Shown: one piece after another, positions 48,851 through 60,900 of the stretch
Layout: the number at the start of each line of letters is the position of its first letter
How positions within the stretch are numbered: the stretch's first letter is position 1
Assembly: GCF_964355755.1 (NCBI RefSeq)
Contig: NC_092680.1
Location: forward strand, 17,213,001-17,277,000
Origin: Antedon mediterranea
Taxonomy: Eukaryota > Echinodermata > Crinoidea > Comatulida > Antedonidae
Direction of reading: 5' to 3'
DNA length: 64,000 nt
The notes under the pieces: model-generated
What the model was told of the DNA's origin: nothing
Databases searched by the model: none
The model's input: the letters and a program-made list of their open reading frames with translations, nothing else
Program-made: the position numbers and the translations under genes

Positions 48851-49407
48851 TGATGATATTTTCATTTTTTAAAAAAATACTGCATGTCAAGGTTAGTTTG
48901 TTAGTTGAAAAAACATGTTGCTGTTACTTTTTTCCGATTGTTAATGGATAATTGGAGTGTAATAAATTCAACTTATTCACAACACTGATGTGAATTTGTG
49001 CGCACAATATGGAAATAACGTAACATGCAATTCAAAATTGTAAAGGTATAGAAAATTCTAGCAATTACTAAATGGTTAACTGCTAGAAACTTTGTGAAAC
49101 TTTAAAAATAGTGTTTAAGCAAGGTAATGATTTCTAGACTAAAATAAAAAAAGAATTTTACAATTATTGATGTGTGATACCAACTATATAAATCCTTCTA
49201 AATAAAATATTATTTGTAATATTATTATTATTGTAATATTATTTGTAAACACAATGAATTCTTTGATTATGAACTTTATGAGCAGTTATTATTATTATTG
49301 TAAATTTAACATACTGAATGTAATTGTTTTAAAGCTACGACTTTTCCAGTAATAATTAGAAATTAAACTGTTTGCTGGGCTAATAAGGATGCATGAAAAT
49401 AAGGGTT

Positions 49408-49535
49408 TATGTCTGTCTACACTATCAATCTAGTTTGACAAAAAAAGTGTAATGTGCCCAAATATGGTAGTGATATGATGTCATTGTGTCCATATATGGG
49501 AACATCACATTTTTTTATAGTGTAGATAGAGCTTA
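49408..49535. mobile_element. MITE-A copy 9
   Basis: TGTCTGTCTACACTATCAAT at the left, TAGTGTAGATAGAGCTTAA at the right, with a shortened right arm. Downstream of GBA2. Confidence 0.85.
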
Positions 49536-49709
49536 AGACAGAAGAAAGATAAAACTTTCCATAATAATGTACAGTAGGCCTAAAGTGTTTTTAATGTGTT
49601 ATGCTTATTCTGATACTAAGCTAAGCAGCCACGTTAGTTGATGGTGACATAAATGTACAGTACACAGTAGAAGCCCCTATACACTTTGGTTCCAAATGTG
49701 TCCTCTTAA

Positions 49710-49978
49710 AGGACAACTTGACCGAGGACCATATTTTTACAACGTATAGGGATGTACCTATGAATTTAGAACAATCGCGAGATTAAGGATATCGCCGCAC
49801 ACGCTCGCCGTACAGCCGTCGCCGTAAATTTTGTGATGCACCTGTGACGTTACAGCAATGTACGGCGACGGCTGTACAACGAGCGCGTGCGGCGATATCC
49901 TTAATTTCGCGATGGTTCTGAAATCATATGTACATCCCTAATACGTTTTTAAAATATGGTCCTCGGTCAAGTTGTCCT
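49710..49978. mobile_element. foldback MITE flanked by TTAA
   Basis: Ends AGGACAACTTGACCGAGGAC and complement; TTAA directly abuts both ends (49706-49709, 49979-49982), the piggyBac-type target. The arms stay complementary nearly to the centre, including GGATATCGCCGCACACGCTC. Confidence 0.85.
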
Positions 49979-50682
49979 TTAATAGAGATTCCACTGCAAT
50001 TTCACTGCCATTTAAAGATTGTTGATATTTATTATTTAATTTGTGCACTAGGTTTTATTTGACACGGGTGACTTAAATATTAAATTAATTATAATTTCAT
50101 TATATAGAATTTATATTTAACATATATAATATTTTATGATTTTTGTGCTGCTGGTCACTGAGTAAGTTTTAGTGTAAGTAATTTAGTTTTGAGTGCTAGC
50201 ATATAGCCATTCATTTTGCAGTTTTTATCTGCAATAAAAAAAATAATAAACAATTTTGAATTTTTTTGTGAGGCAAAAAGTGAATGAATGAATGAATAAA
50301 TTAAATTTATAATAATAATTAATTATATTAAAATTAAATTTGAATAAACAGTAACTTTCATGCTATCCATTATCTATATACAACCCTATTCTATGCAAAT
50401 ATGTATTGTAACATATTGTTTTACTTCGCATATTGAAAATGTGAAAAGGAAAATCCATTTTAAGAAAAAACAAGTGCAATAAAGTAAGATCTGATAAATT
50501 ATTATTATTTAAAAATGTATAGAAAGCATTTTAGTAAAATCATCATTATGCAATCTATTTAATTTTGAAAAAATAATTTTGATAATGTCTATTTTTTATT
50601 CTGATAATTTCTGCATTTATCATCTGAAAGTAAAGAACACACAGGGTAGATAAAACACATTTGTTGGATAAATGGTGGCTAT

Positions 50683-51016
50683 AGGCCTAAAGCCAGTTTT
50701 CCACTAGGCAACCAATCAGAGATCAGGAAATGAGACGGAGGCCTAAAGCCAGTTTTCCACTAGGCAACCAATCAGAGATCAGGAAATGAGACGGAGGCCT
50801 AAAGCCAGTTTTCCACTAGGCAACCAATCAGAGATCAGGAAATGAGATGGAGGCCTAAAGCCAGTTTTCCACTAGGCAACCAATCAGAGATCAGGAAATG
50901 AGATGGAGGCCTAAAGCCAGTTTTCCACTAGGCAACCAATCAGAGATCAGGAAATGAGATGGAGGCCTAAAGCCAGTTTTCCACTAGGCAACCAATCAGA
51001 GATCAGGAAATGAGAT
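50683..51016 (+). repeat. 56-bp tandem array, six copies
   Basis: Unit begins GGCCTAAAGCCAGTTTTCCA and includes CAACCAATCAGAGATCAGGA; period 56. Early units carry GACGGA, later ones GATGGA, so variants are grouped along the array. Confidence 0.95.
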
Positions 51017-51087
51017 ACGAAAACATTAAATTCACAGTCTTGTAACAATTGTCAGTGTCTTCCAATATTGGTGCATTTTACATTGTA

Positions 51088-51236
51088 TAAAGCTCTGTCT
51101 ACACTATCAAACTTTGTGCAAAAAAAATGTGATGTGCCCATATATGGACATGATGATGTCATATTACCATACCACCATATATCACTATCATATTTGGGCA
51201 CATTACACTTGTCAAACTAGTTGGGTAGTGTAGAGG
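51088..51236. mobile_element. MITE-A copy 10
   Basis: AGCTCTGTCTACACTATCAA at the left; the right end GTAGTGTAGAGG is decayed. Confidence 0.85.
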
Positions 51237-51552
51237 TTTCCCCTCAGAGCAATCAACTGTTGCCCAACATGCCATGAAATGTACTGCATATTATATACTA
51301 TACATTCTAGCTTGAAAACAGAATAGGAGAGTTATCACTGCTGAGGCATTTTTGTTATTACCATTGACATTTATGTGCTAATTTGTTAGTTGTCTAGTGT
51401 TCTGCATGGAAGTCTTGGATATTTTATCACTTCACAAGTTGATCTTGAATGGGATATTCAATTAAATTGCTTTTAATATATATTATTTATATTGCTAAAG
51501 TAGAAACCCTTATTAAGAGGACTCTTTTGGCACCCAATAGGGGTGTCCCCTG

Positions 51553-51874
51553 AATAATAATAATAATAATAATACCACATTTATATAGCGCCCTTTTCAT
51601 GAGTAATCATGCTCAAAGGCGCTTTACAATCATTATTACACCAGTATTTGCTTTGGGATCAAACACGTATGGAAACATACTCCCATAATGCAGCCGGTAA
51701 CCAGCGCAAAGTTGTGTCTAGATCTAACTGGGTACCCATTTATACACCTGGGTGGAGAGAGGCAACGTAAGTAAAGTATCTTGCCTACGGATACAAGCAA
51801 TGCGGCGAGAGTTGGATTCGAACCTAGGTCTGACGATCGGTAGTTCAACGTCCAACGCACTGCGCCACACGCCC
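51553..51874 (-). mobile_element. tRNA-derived SINE, copy 2 (inverted)
   Basis: Near-identical reverse complement of the SINE at 46359-46670 over its full length, including tRNA-like head, body (GGTTACCGGCTGCATTATGG) and GCGCTATATAAATGTGG tail with ATT repeat. Confidence 0.85.
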
Positions 51875-52079
51875 TGAAGAGGGGTTGACTATATATATAT
51901 ATTATATATACACTTCTTCACCCCCACATTCGTTTCACACGAAAGTGTCCCTTAAATAGGGGTTTTATTTCAGCAGTATATTTTACAATATTTTAATGTG
52001 AATGTAAAAATAAACTTTAAAAATTCACCTTGTCTTTATACCTTGCCTTAGTCATATGTATATATATATATATATATAT

Positions 52080-52245
52080 GTGTCAATCTTTATAGTGCTT
52101 AATGCTCAAACCGAGTCACATTTTTACCCAGGTCACGTTTGGACCGCTCCCATAACGCAGCTAGTAATCAGCACAATGATGTTTGATTCTACCACGTACT
52201 GTACCCATTTCCACCTTGGTGGAGTGAGTTATGTCACGGTTATAA
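52080..52245 (-). mobile_element. degraded relative of the same SINE family
   Basis: CCGCTCCCATAACGCAGCTA, GTACCCATTT and CACCTTGGTGGAG follow the order of the SINE body seen at 51670-51770 but with many changes. The tRNA head is not recognisable. Confidence 0.5.
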
Positions 52246-53322
52246 TATACTGCTATAGAAATTGATTTCAGGTTTGTGCTGTACTTAATGGTAAAAAGAT
52301 TAAGAACTGTACAGTACCGTACTTACTTTTGAAGAAATTAACAAATGAAAAAAACACTCATTATATATCTAAACATATTTCTTATACCTATAGAATTAAA
52401 CTTGTCTTTTGAAAACTGCACCAGGTCAGTGGTGTATTAAAAATCCAGGTGGCTTCCTGTTATATTTCTTATTTACTTGTTTATGATTTTGTTTCTAAAC
52501 AGTGATTATAATATTACTTTTCTTGTGTAACATATTATAAGAATGAAAACTAAGAAAACCAAAATGAATATTTGGTATTTCAGTGCTGGAGTTTGCATGA
52601 ATATAAGGTTTGCACGAGATGGTATTACATGCCTTGGTATAGTATTTAAATTGCCAATTTAAATCAATCGCAATTTTTACCAAAGACCTTGCTAGAGTTT
52701 ATGTATTACTATGGAAATTGTAATATTAAGACTGTCTGAGCCAGATTGATTTTTATAATTATTTGTTAATAATTATTAGTATATATAGTGCAGTCTCAAC
52801 TGTTTTCTAGTGTGGCTCTGATAATAGTATTTACAAATTATTTTGAGGATCAGATAGAGGTCCAAGGGCTTATGGTTTTTTTATATTTTTTTTAGCAGCT
52901 CTTTGCGAGTCATATGAAACATAGATCAGTGACTTGGCCTACAGTGGCAAATTTCTGCTAAATTACCATTGACATATTTTGTGTATTTATAATCCCTGAG
53001 TGACGTTAAGTCAACGAATCCACCCTACACCCCTTAATAGTAAATGAAAACGATATTATACGAAAATAGCCCCTGTTCTGTCTTGGATTTACTATAGAAT
53101 ATGCCAGGTTCTGTATAGATTACGTTTAGGTTTAAAGTGCAAAATCTTGCCATATTTAAAATATAGCAACAGTGTGCAAACAATGTGTAGTGAACATTGT
53201 ACTAGTCTAAATCAAGTTATTTTACGTATTATTACATACTTTTTATTTCAAAATACAGTAGACCCTTTACACCTTTAAGATCAAACAATATTTCCTCTTA
53301 ATAAAGTTATCTCATTTGTTAA

Positions 53323-53634
53323 AGATGTATTGTCCCCCTGAAAAAATAATTCTGACAATTTTTTTTTTTAATATTCCATTTTAATGCAACATAATAGTTA
53401 TCCATTTTGACCAAAAATTGGATCGAAAAATATGTATTTACCTGAAAAAATTGTAATTGGCTGCTTTTTTTTTATATTTTTGGTTGAATTTAACCATTTA
53501 TTTTGTCATTTTATAAGTGAAAACAATTTTTTTTCCCTATGGAAGTGATTAACTTGATTAAAACTACCAAATAACATATTCAAAGTCTGATTTAATTAAT
53601 CTTCATTTTTCATGTTTTTGGGGACAATACATCT
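53323..53634. mobile_element. 312-bp TTAA-flanked MITE
   Basis: TTAA at 53319-53322 and 53635-53638. Terminal repeat AGATGTATTGTCCCC and its complement. AT-rich core without coding capacity. A terminal piece occurs at 10473-10533, and core-like sequence at about 3840-4050. Confidence 0.8.
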
Positions 53635-54834
53635 TTAAAACATATATTTTCATTCTTTGTTCATTTAAGAGGAAAGTGTCCCCTAATTAGAGGTGTCCCA
53701 AAGGAAGAGTTCTACTGTGTGTGGGTTTTTATATTATTGACCGCTATTCAGAATATCATTTTAGTGGCCATTTTTTAAAATTAGATTTACAGAGGGAGGT
53801 ATATGCTTTATCATGAATTATCTTTCTATATCTTTTTTTTCTTTATTCACTATTTTTTAATATTGTAATTTCAAGATGTATTCAATAAAAAAACAACAGA
53901 ACAAATCAATAAATAGGTGTTATGTTTGATTGTTGTCAAGATTTATATTTTTTTGATTTGTAAAGCCTTGAAAAGAAGCCCATCACAAAATAGATATTAT
54001 TGTAAAGTACTAATAGTACAGTACTAACACGGTACAACAGGTAGGTTCATCGATTAAACATTAATGTTAGAGGATCAGAAACAAACACACGCGTAAGGTG
54101 TCCCCTTAGGGTTTAACTGTTTTTTCTATGAGTGAATATCCATTAATCATTAATTTAAATAAATAACATATTTATCATACATTTACGGAGTATTTTATTC
54201 TAAATACTTCATGACCAAATTGAAAATATCAACTACAAAATCAAATAAAATGTTAAATGCAGTTGTACTTTACTATTTTTATAATGCGAAAATATACCAA
54301 AATGCCACAGACTACACAAACATTTATAATCAAAGAGATAAACTTTAGCTAATATAATATTAATTACCATACTGTTATGATTAACTATACAATTTGGAAG
54401 GCTGTACATACAATTTATCATTGGCCTTCCATACTTCAAGTATAGCACGCAAAACATGCATTAATTTGAAGACTACATACACCTGTTTGCTTTACATAAG
54501 CATATACATGTTTAGAATACACTATAATATAACTACTGTAATAATATATAGAAAATAGATATACAGTATAATTCTTATCCACCAGGAAAAAGTCCCGGAA
54601 AAGATAAAATGGAAAATATTAAACCGATATAATCAAAACATTCCAAAATTTGTAGTTTTGTAACCTAAACAATAATTTACACTATGCTCATTTATTATGC
54701 GTAAACATTTCATTTTCATCATTTACACAGCTTTTACTATAATAAGTTGAAAAGGGGTTTAACATTTCAATTTAAACCACCAAACACAATGTCATAACAC
54801 ACAACTTGTCCATTTGTTCTCTATAAAGCTTTAT

Positions 54835-55012
54835 TCACATCGAGCCCAGATTTGGCCGAGACAACTATGCTATGATTTTTTAGCACTGCGTTCACACACA
54901 CCGTTTTTCCCCAAAATCTCAAATAAGTTAGTGTGAACAGTTCTTCAACACTACACCCATGGCATTTGTAGGCCTATATATGGACCGAAATTCAGGTTCA
55001 GTGTGAATGGAG
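54835..55012. mobile_element. hairpin element with TTCACACTGA-type ends
   Basis: TTCACATCGAGCCCAGATTT at the left pairs with GAAATTCAGGTTCAGTGTGA at the right; an inner GTTCACACACACC pairs loosely with GTGTGAACAG. Confidence 0.5.
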
Positions 55013-56198
55013 TTTTAAACACAAAATCCTTTAATTCACATATTTTAAAATTCTATGTAATTTTCAAAATGTCCTGTTCTTTACTTGTTATGTTTATTAA
55101 GTTTTGGCAAGAATTGCTTTACGTTAATGCTATATTATAAATCAGATAAAAAAATACTTAAATTTACTATTATTTAAGTTAACCTTTGATAGCTAACACA
55201 TTATTTTGGGACGAGCTTTGAATTCAAACTCATGATCTCAAGTCCACAGATTATTTCATTGTGCACAATAATGTTTAAATTTAAGAAAATCAGAAAACTT
55301 AATTTTGTTTACTTATAATCACTCTTATATACTGTACTGACTAATGCATAGCCTATACTGTTATATTTATATGTTTAATATTGCCTTGTTTGTACAGATG
55401 ATCCCTGATGATCAGCTTTAGCTGGATGGACCACCCTTGTTAAATATTGTTGAAATAAATAATTTACCTTAACCCCATCAGACAAATACAATTTACAATC
55501 TAATAACAGGTCCTATCTTCAATACAACTACATCCACAAAATAAAAAAAAATTATTTGTGTAATGTAATGACCAATAGAAAATTGTACAGTTGACCACTC
55601 TCCCTTCTTCCGCTCTCTTTTGGGACACCCCTTTAAGGGGACACTGTGAAACAAAAGTGAGGAAATTTAAATAAAATTACACACTTTGTGTGCCAAAGAT
55701 GTCCCCTTGATAGGGATTCTACTCTATGTCAACTTATACCTGTATAAACATAATCATTCTGTGTATAAACATTCTGAATTTGGAGGTGGGCTTATATTAC
55801 CTAGAGTGGGCTTATATACAAGCCAGTAAGCAAGTTCATTTTCTACAAAATATACTTACAGTTTTATAGCTAAATATTTTTAAATAAAAAACAACAAATA
55901 ATAAAGAACTGTTTACATTTTATATTCCAACATATAATATAAAATAAATATGAATATACTAACTTAAGTTAAATACAGTTGATTCTCAAATATATATATT
56001 TATTTTGTAGAATTTCAGAAATTATAAGAAACAGGGGCCTGCAGGAACATACAACGGATTAATATACAAACTATTAATACACTACATTTAATACACTAAT
56101 GTAAATTATTGACCAATATTTAGTCCAATGCTGATTCAGATATCTTTCCCAGTACAAATAAATATAATTTTATAATTTAAAACATGCATACAACAACA

Positions 56199-56287
56199 CT
56201 CCTTTCACACTAGCATTTTGTATGATGTGCACACCATGCTGTGTATGTGTGAACTCGAGAGTTTTGCTAGGTAGTGTGAAAGGGGTA
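56199..56287. mobile_element. short hairpin element, copy 2
   Basis: CTCCTTTCACACTAGCA on the left and TTTTGCTAGGTAGTGTGAAA on the right are inverted; 90 bp overall. Confidence 0.6.
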
Positions 56288-56659
56288 TAACAATCAATGT
56301 TGTATTAATAGCATAAGCATTTATATATATTGTATTGTCCCAATACTCTACATCTATTAGTTGTAAAATAGCGTTTACAAATGTCATATCAATTTGGATG
56401 AAATTGGCCAAATACTTTACTCAATCATAAGCCCAACTTTCTGTTTGTGGGGTTATGCATTGCAGAACCCCCTCTTTAGGCAACCCTATTATGGGGACAG
56501 AGTCTGAATAAAAGATAATATATGTTTTAACTATACAGCTAACTCCTATTCAGTATACACTCCTATTTGTTGGGTCTCAGGGGTGTCCCCTCAATAGGGG
56601 TTTTACTGTATATTTCACAGACAGGGTAAACTTACTTTTGAATCACCATTAGTTTTTAA

Positions 56660-56798
56660 ACTGAACTAGTTTGATAAAAAAAAGGTGTGATGTGCCCATA
56701 TATGGTAGTGATATTCCCTAATACAGTAGTGATATGACATCATCATGTCCATATATGGGAACATCACATTTTGTTGTCACATAAAGTTTGAGCTTTAG
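56660..56798. mobile_element. MITE-A copy 11 (ends eroded)
   Basis: The core GTGATGTGCCCATATATGG and ATATGGGAACATCACATTTT are clear; both terminal repeats have lost their outer parts. Confidence 0.75.
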
Positions 56799-57982
56799 AA
56801 AAGTATATATATATTTACTGTGAACAAAACTGATATTATAATATTCTAAAGGCGTGGTAGAATCATACTAGGAAAAGTCTACCATGCACCTACATTACAA
56901 CATAGCACCAAACATTTTTGCATCAGACAACATTTTATGAAATACATATAAAAGAGATATCTGCATCATTGGCCTCTTTCAACTCCCAACAGGCTTAAAA
57001 TATAAATGTTAAACTGTTTATCATTTAATATTTCGTGCATGTTCAATTCCCAGTGCTTCTGAAAACTATGTCCCATTTAAATATATATACGTTGGCAATA
57101 CGTTCCAAATACTCTTATTTCTTTCATAAATCAATTTATCTGTGTCATTCTAACTAAAGCCAACACTAAAAAAGACAGCCTGCTAAGTCTAAAATACACA
57201 TTTTTATGAGATGTATGCATGCCATGAATGTTTCTAAATCAATTGCCAAAATTATGGAAGAAATGTTTACCTACTGTTAACATTTTAAATAAATCTGCTA
57301 TTTATTTTAAATATAAAATAATAACATTGATATTTACATAACAGAACTATGTACAATTGTAATGTTTATCAGTTAGTCATCGAATAAGCACCACAGCAAG
57401 TATAATAAAGATATTTTCTTGGTTTTGCAAAATTGATTACGATTTAATCTTAATTTAATTTAGAACATACCCAATACAATTTTACTATCATGTATATTTT
57501 ACCAGGGTATAATACGCAGTCGGCAATCGAATATTAGACACAGCAGGTGAATATAACTAACCATCAAAATGAAACAGATTGTTAGTGCTAAGGTGCTTAC
57601 TCGATCACCTACAGTATGTTTTTTTATCAACTTGATGTTGGTAGTGACCGTAGTACTTTGCAAAAGCCTTGTAATATTGTCAACTTGTATATTACCTAAT
57701 GCATTGTTGAAATGCTGTTGAAATGTCATCCCTCATTAAGAAAATAGTCTGAACCCACAACCCTGAAAAAGTCCATCTGTCGAATATGAAAACTACATCT
57801 TTTAAATATTTCATAGACTTTCAATTGATCATGTTATATGAATTGTTATAGCTTTTATATGCAGCCCTGCAAATCTATAGTAGTCAATGTACAGGTGCTT
57901 ATTCCTCTCAGACTCCAATAAACCACATCAGGCCTACACCAGTTTCAGTTTATCATAAAGCCCCCTATTATGCCACCTTCAG

Positions 57983-60900
57983 TTAGTCACTATCGCTTTC
58001 TTGGCTTTCCTCGTAGTCTGTCCAGTCGACAGCTGGAAGCTTACCGGCACGCTGTAAGCTTTCCAGAACCGCAAAATGACAAAATTCATACTGGTCGGGT
58101 GTCTGTATACTGAAAGCACGCTGTGTTCGCATTTTACGTACTGTGTCGTATATATTTAACTTCTGTGTGATTTCTAAACGGACTAACGTGATATCGATTG
58201 TGCAGAAAGTTCCTAAACATTTTCAATAAGAAAAAAATAATTTTGGTTACAAAGTAGAATAAATTTAATAGAGATGAACATTGATGTGAAGAGAAAGGGA
58301 AATGGAACAGTCCATGTGACATAGCTGACTGTATCAATGTCTATTGCATGCATGACACCACCAAGGTGCAATACAATACAACCCTTCTTTTTCAACAACT
58401 CTGTTCAGGGGACACATCATGTGAAGTAAATGAGAGGAAATATACCCTTTCAGGAATACTTTGTTGGGTATCCATGTGTTTCATTTAATAGGGATTTCAA
58501 TGTAGTAGAAATCAGATTTTTGATATTTTCTTTTGTTGTAACACCATACTGAACAAATTTCTTTAATATAAATTAATAAAATTATAATTTAAATATATAT
58601 TTGTTCATATAAAAAGGTTACATGCCTGTTCTGCCTATACCAGCGCTGCAATGCACCAAGATGGGAGGTCCATTAGGATGTCCTATCCAATCAGATCCCA
58701 TCGACTCAACAGCTTCTCTCTGGTACAGACGAACCTCATTCCTGAACTCCAGCATCGCTATAGCTGAGCGCGGTACCCCAAAGTCTGGCCAACTTGTAAA
58801 TTGATAGTGCGCAATTTTTCGGCATTCTCCTAACTTTTGACAAAATATTTAAAACCAAAATTAACAATCAAAAAAAATAGTTCACTTAAAATTTGAAAAG
58901 AATAGAAAAATGAAATGGATTATAAATAATGTAATTTATGTGGGGAATCAATAACCTGTGTATAGCAGCATAACTGGGCTGAACATACAAATTCACTTTC
59001 CTCTGTGGATTCCTTTGTGTCGTGCATAGTAAAATTGCAATCAAAAAACACCAATTTGTCTGTCCACAATGACAAAGGCTGAGATGAACCAGTACACCAG
59101 GGTAACCCCTACACTCTTCTAAAGTATGCTCTTAAAATTTTAAAGCGCACACAAGCCAGATGTATATAGTGGACCTCAAGTCCTTATTCAATCACTTGAC
59201 TCGATTAACTTTGATAGGAGTAAATGCTATGGTTAAATAAGTGATGTATAAACTGAACAGAAACCATTATGGTGGCAATCAAATAAATTAATGACACTTC
59301 TCACACATTATAAATTAATACACAATTTTCAGAACAATTAGTTACAACTCACTATTTCATCTTAATACAATTACCTTAAATAATTAATAGGAATATACAT
59401 AATTAGGATGGTTCAGTGAGAATTTGGTTTAATAAATTATGCTTAAAATTCCACTTTAGAGGATTTCAGAAAAGAACAACTATCTTCTTTGAAATTAATT
59501 TGTCTTTTAAGATATTTTGTATTAAAGATCATGCCAAGGTTGTTTTTTTTTAGCTTACACAAGAAATTCCATTGCTTGAAATTGCAAGTAAAACTCAATT
59601 TACAATCATAGTTTATCTCTTTTGTTTGAGTATTTTGTATGTCAAAGAATGCGTGGAGACAGTTACGGGATGTCAAAACAATTCTACTGCTTACTGGAAA
59701 AATGAGTGTATATGTTCAAGCTTTATGAAATGCTTTAATATTAGAAGATTGCAGTTATAAATTCAGTTAAATTAAAAACCTAACTGCATTAACTGCAGTA
59801 TAGAAAAGTCATTTTTTTTTAATCAGTTAAATTAAAGAGCAAACTGTGGTAAAATAATGAAGACATGGTGATTGTTTTGCCAAAATATTAAACATTTTAT
59901 TATTATTATTATTATATCAAAATTTATAAAGCGTCAATTCAAAGACCGAGGTACAAAATCAAAGGCGCTGGGCATGTTAGTGGTCGAAAAAATGAGTTTT
60001 GAGCAATTTTTTAAATAAGGCAACAGAAGAGCAGTGTTTAATTTGTGGGGGGAGTGAATTCCAGAGTGTGGGTGCAGCAAAAGAAAACGATCTATGACCA
60101 AAGGTTTTAGTGGCTATGCGTGGAACAGAGAGTAAAAAATCATCAGATGATCTAAGAGTCCGTCCAGGAACATAAAAGGTGATTAATTTACGGATGTAAG
60201 CAGGCTGGTTAAAAAGAAGTACTTTAAAAGTAAGGAGCAAGATTTTGAATTTGATTTGATTGTCAATGGGGAGCCAGTGAAGTTCTCGAAGAACAGGTGA
60301 AATGTGAGAGCGACGGTTTTGGAACTTGTGCCTCATTTCCTTAAATTCATTCATTCATTCATACACATTTATTCAGTTATAACTACTACAACTAGGGCCC
60401 TACAATACATGAAAAGAAATATAGAACATACAGGTAGAAGAATGTAGGTAGCGTTTTACAGATTTTTTTAAAGTAAAACCAGAATATAATGTAATAGTTC
60501 TCACACGAATGTTAAACATAGAAAAGGAAAATATAAGATATTTTGTCTGATTTGCCATTTTATAAGTCATATTTTTTTATTACATTATATGTGTTTTATA
60601 TTTAAAAATCCAAATTACTAAAAGCTAAATGAAACACAGCCAGAAGAAAGAGCCTTGTTTCCAGACAACAACACTCTTTGATTTATATATATATATATTT
60701 TTCAAAAATACTAAAAAAAAAGACAAAAATGCTGCAAAACTTACTATATTATTTTGTACAAAAAGTGTTGACACAATGTAATCTCTTTTCTTCTCAACTT
60801 CTAAATTCACCACTGTCATATTTCCATACTCTTCGGCCGTTTCTGGATCTGGAGGCCAGTACTGCGCGCATTTTGTACGCCCTCGTTCCACCGTCCTTGT

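Larger units (their letters stand above)
48851..57982. other. intergenic space between convergent GBA2 and PTPN9
   Basis: Nine kilobases with no recognised exon. Holds the 3' UTRs, four MITE copies of two families (49408, 51088, 56660, 53323), a TTAA foldback (49710-49978), a 56-bp tandem array, an inverted SINE copy and its degraded relative, TA microsatellites (51890-51911, 52056-52080) and a hairpin element near 54835-55012. Confidence 0.6.
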
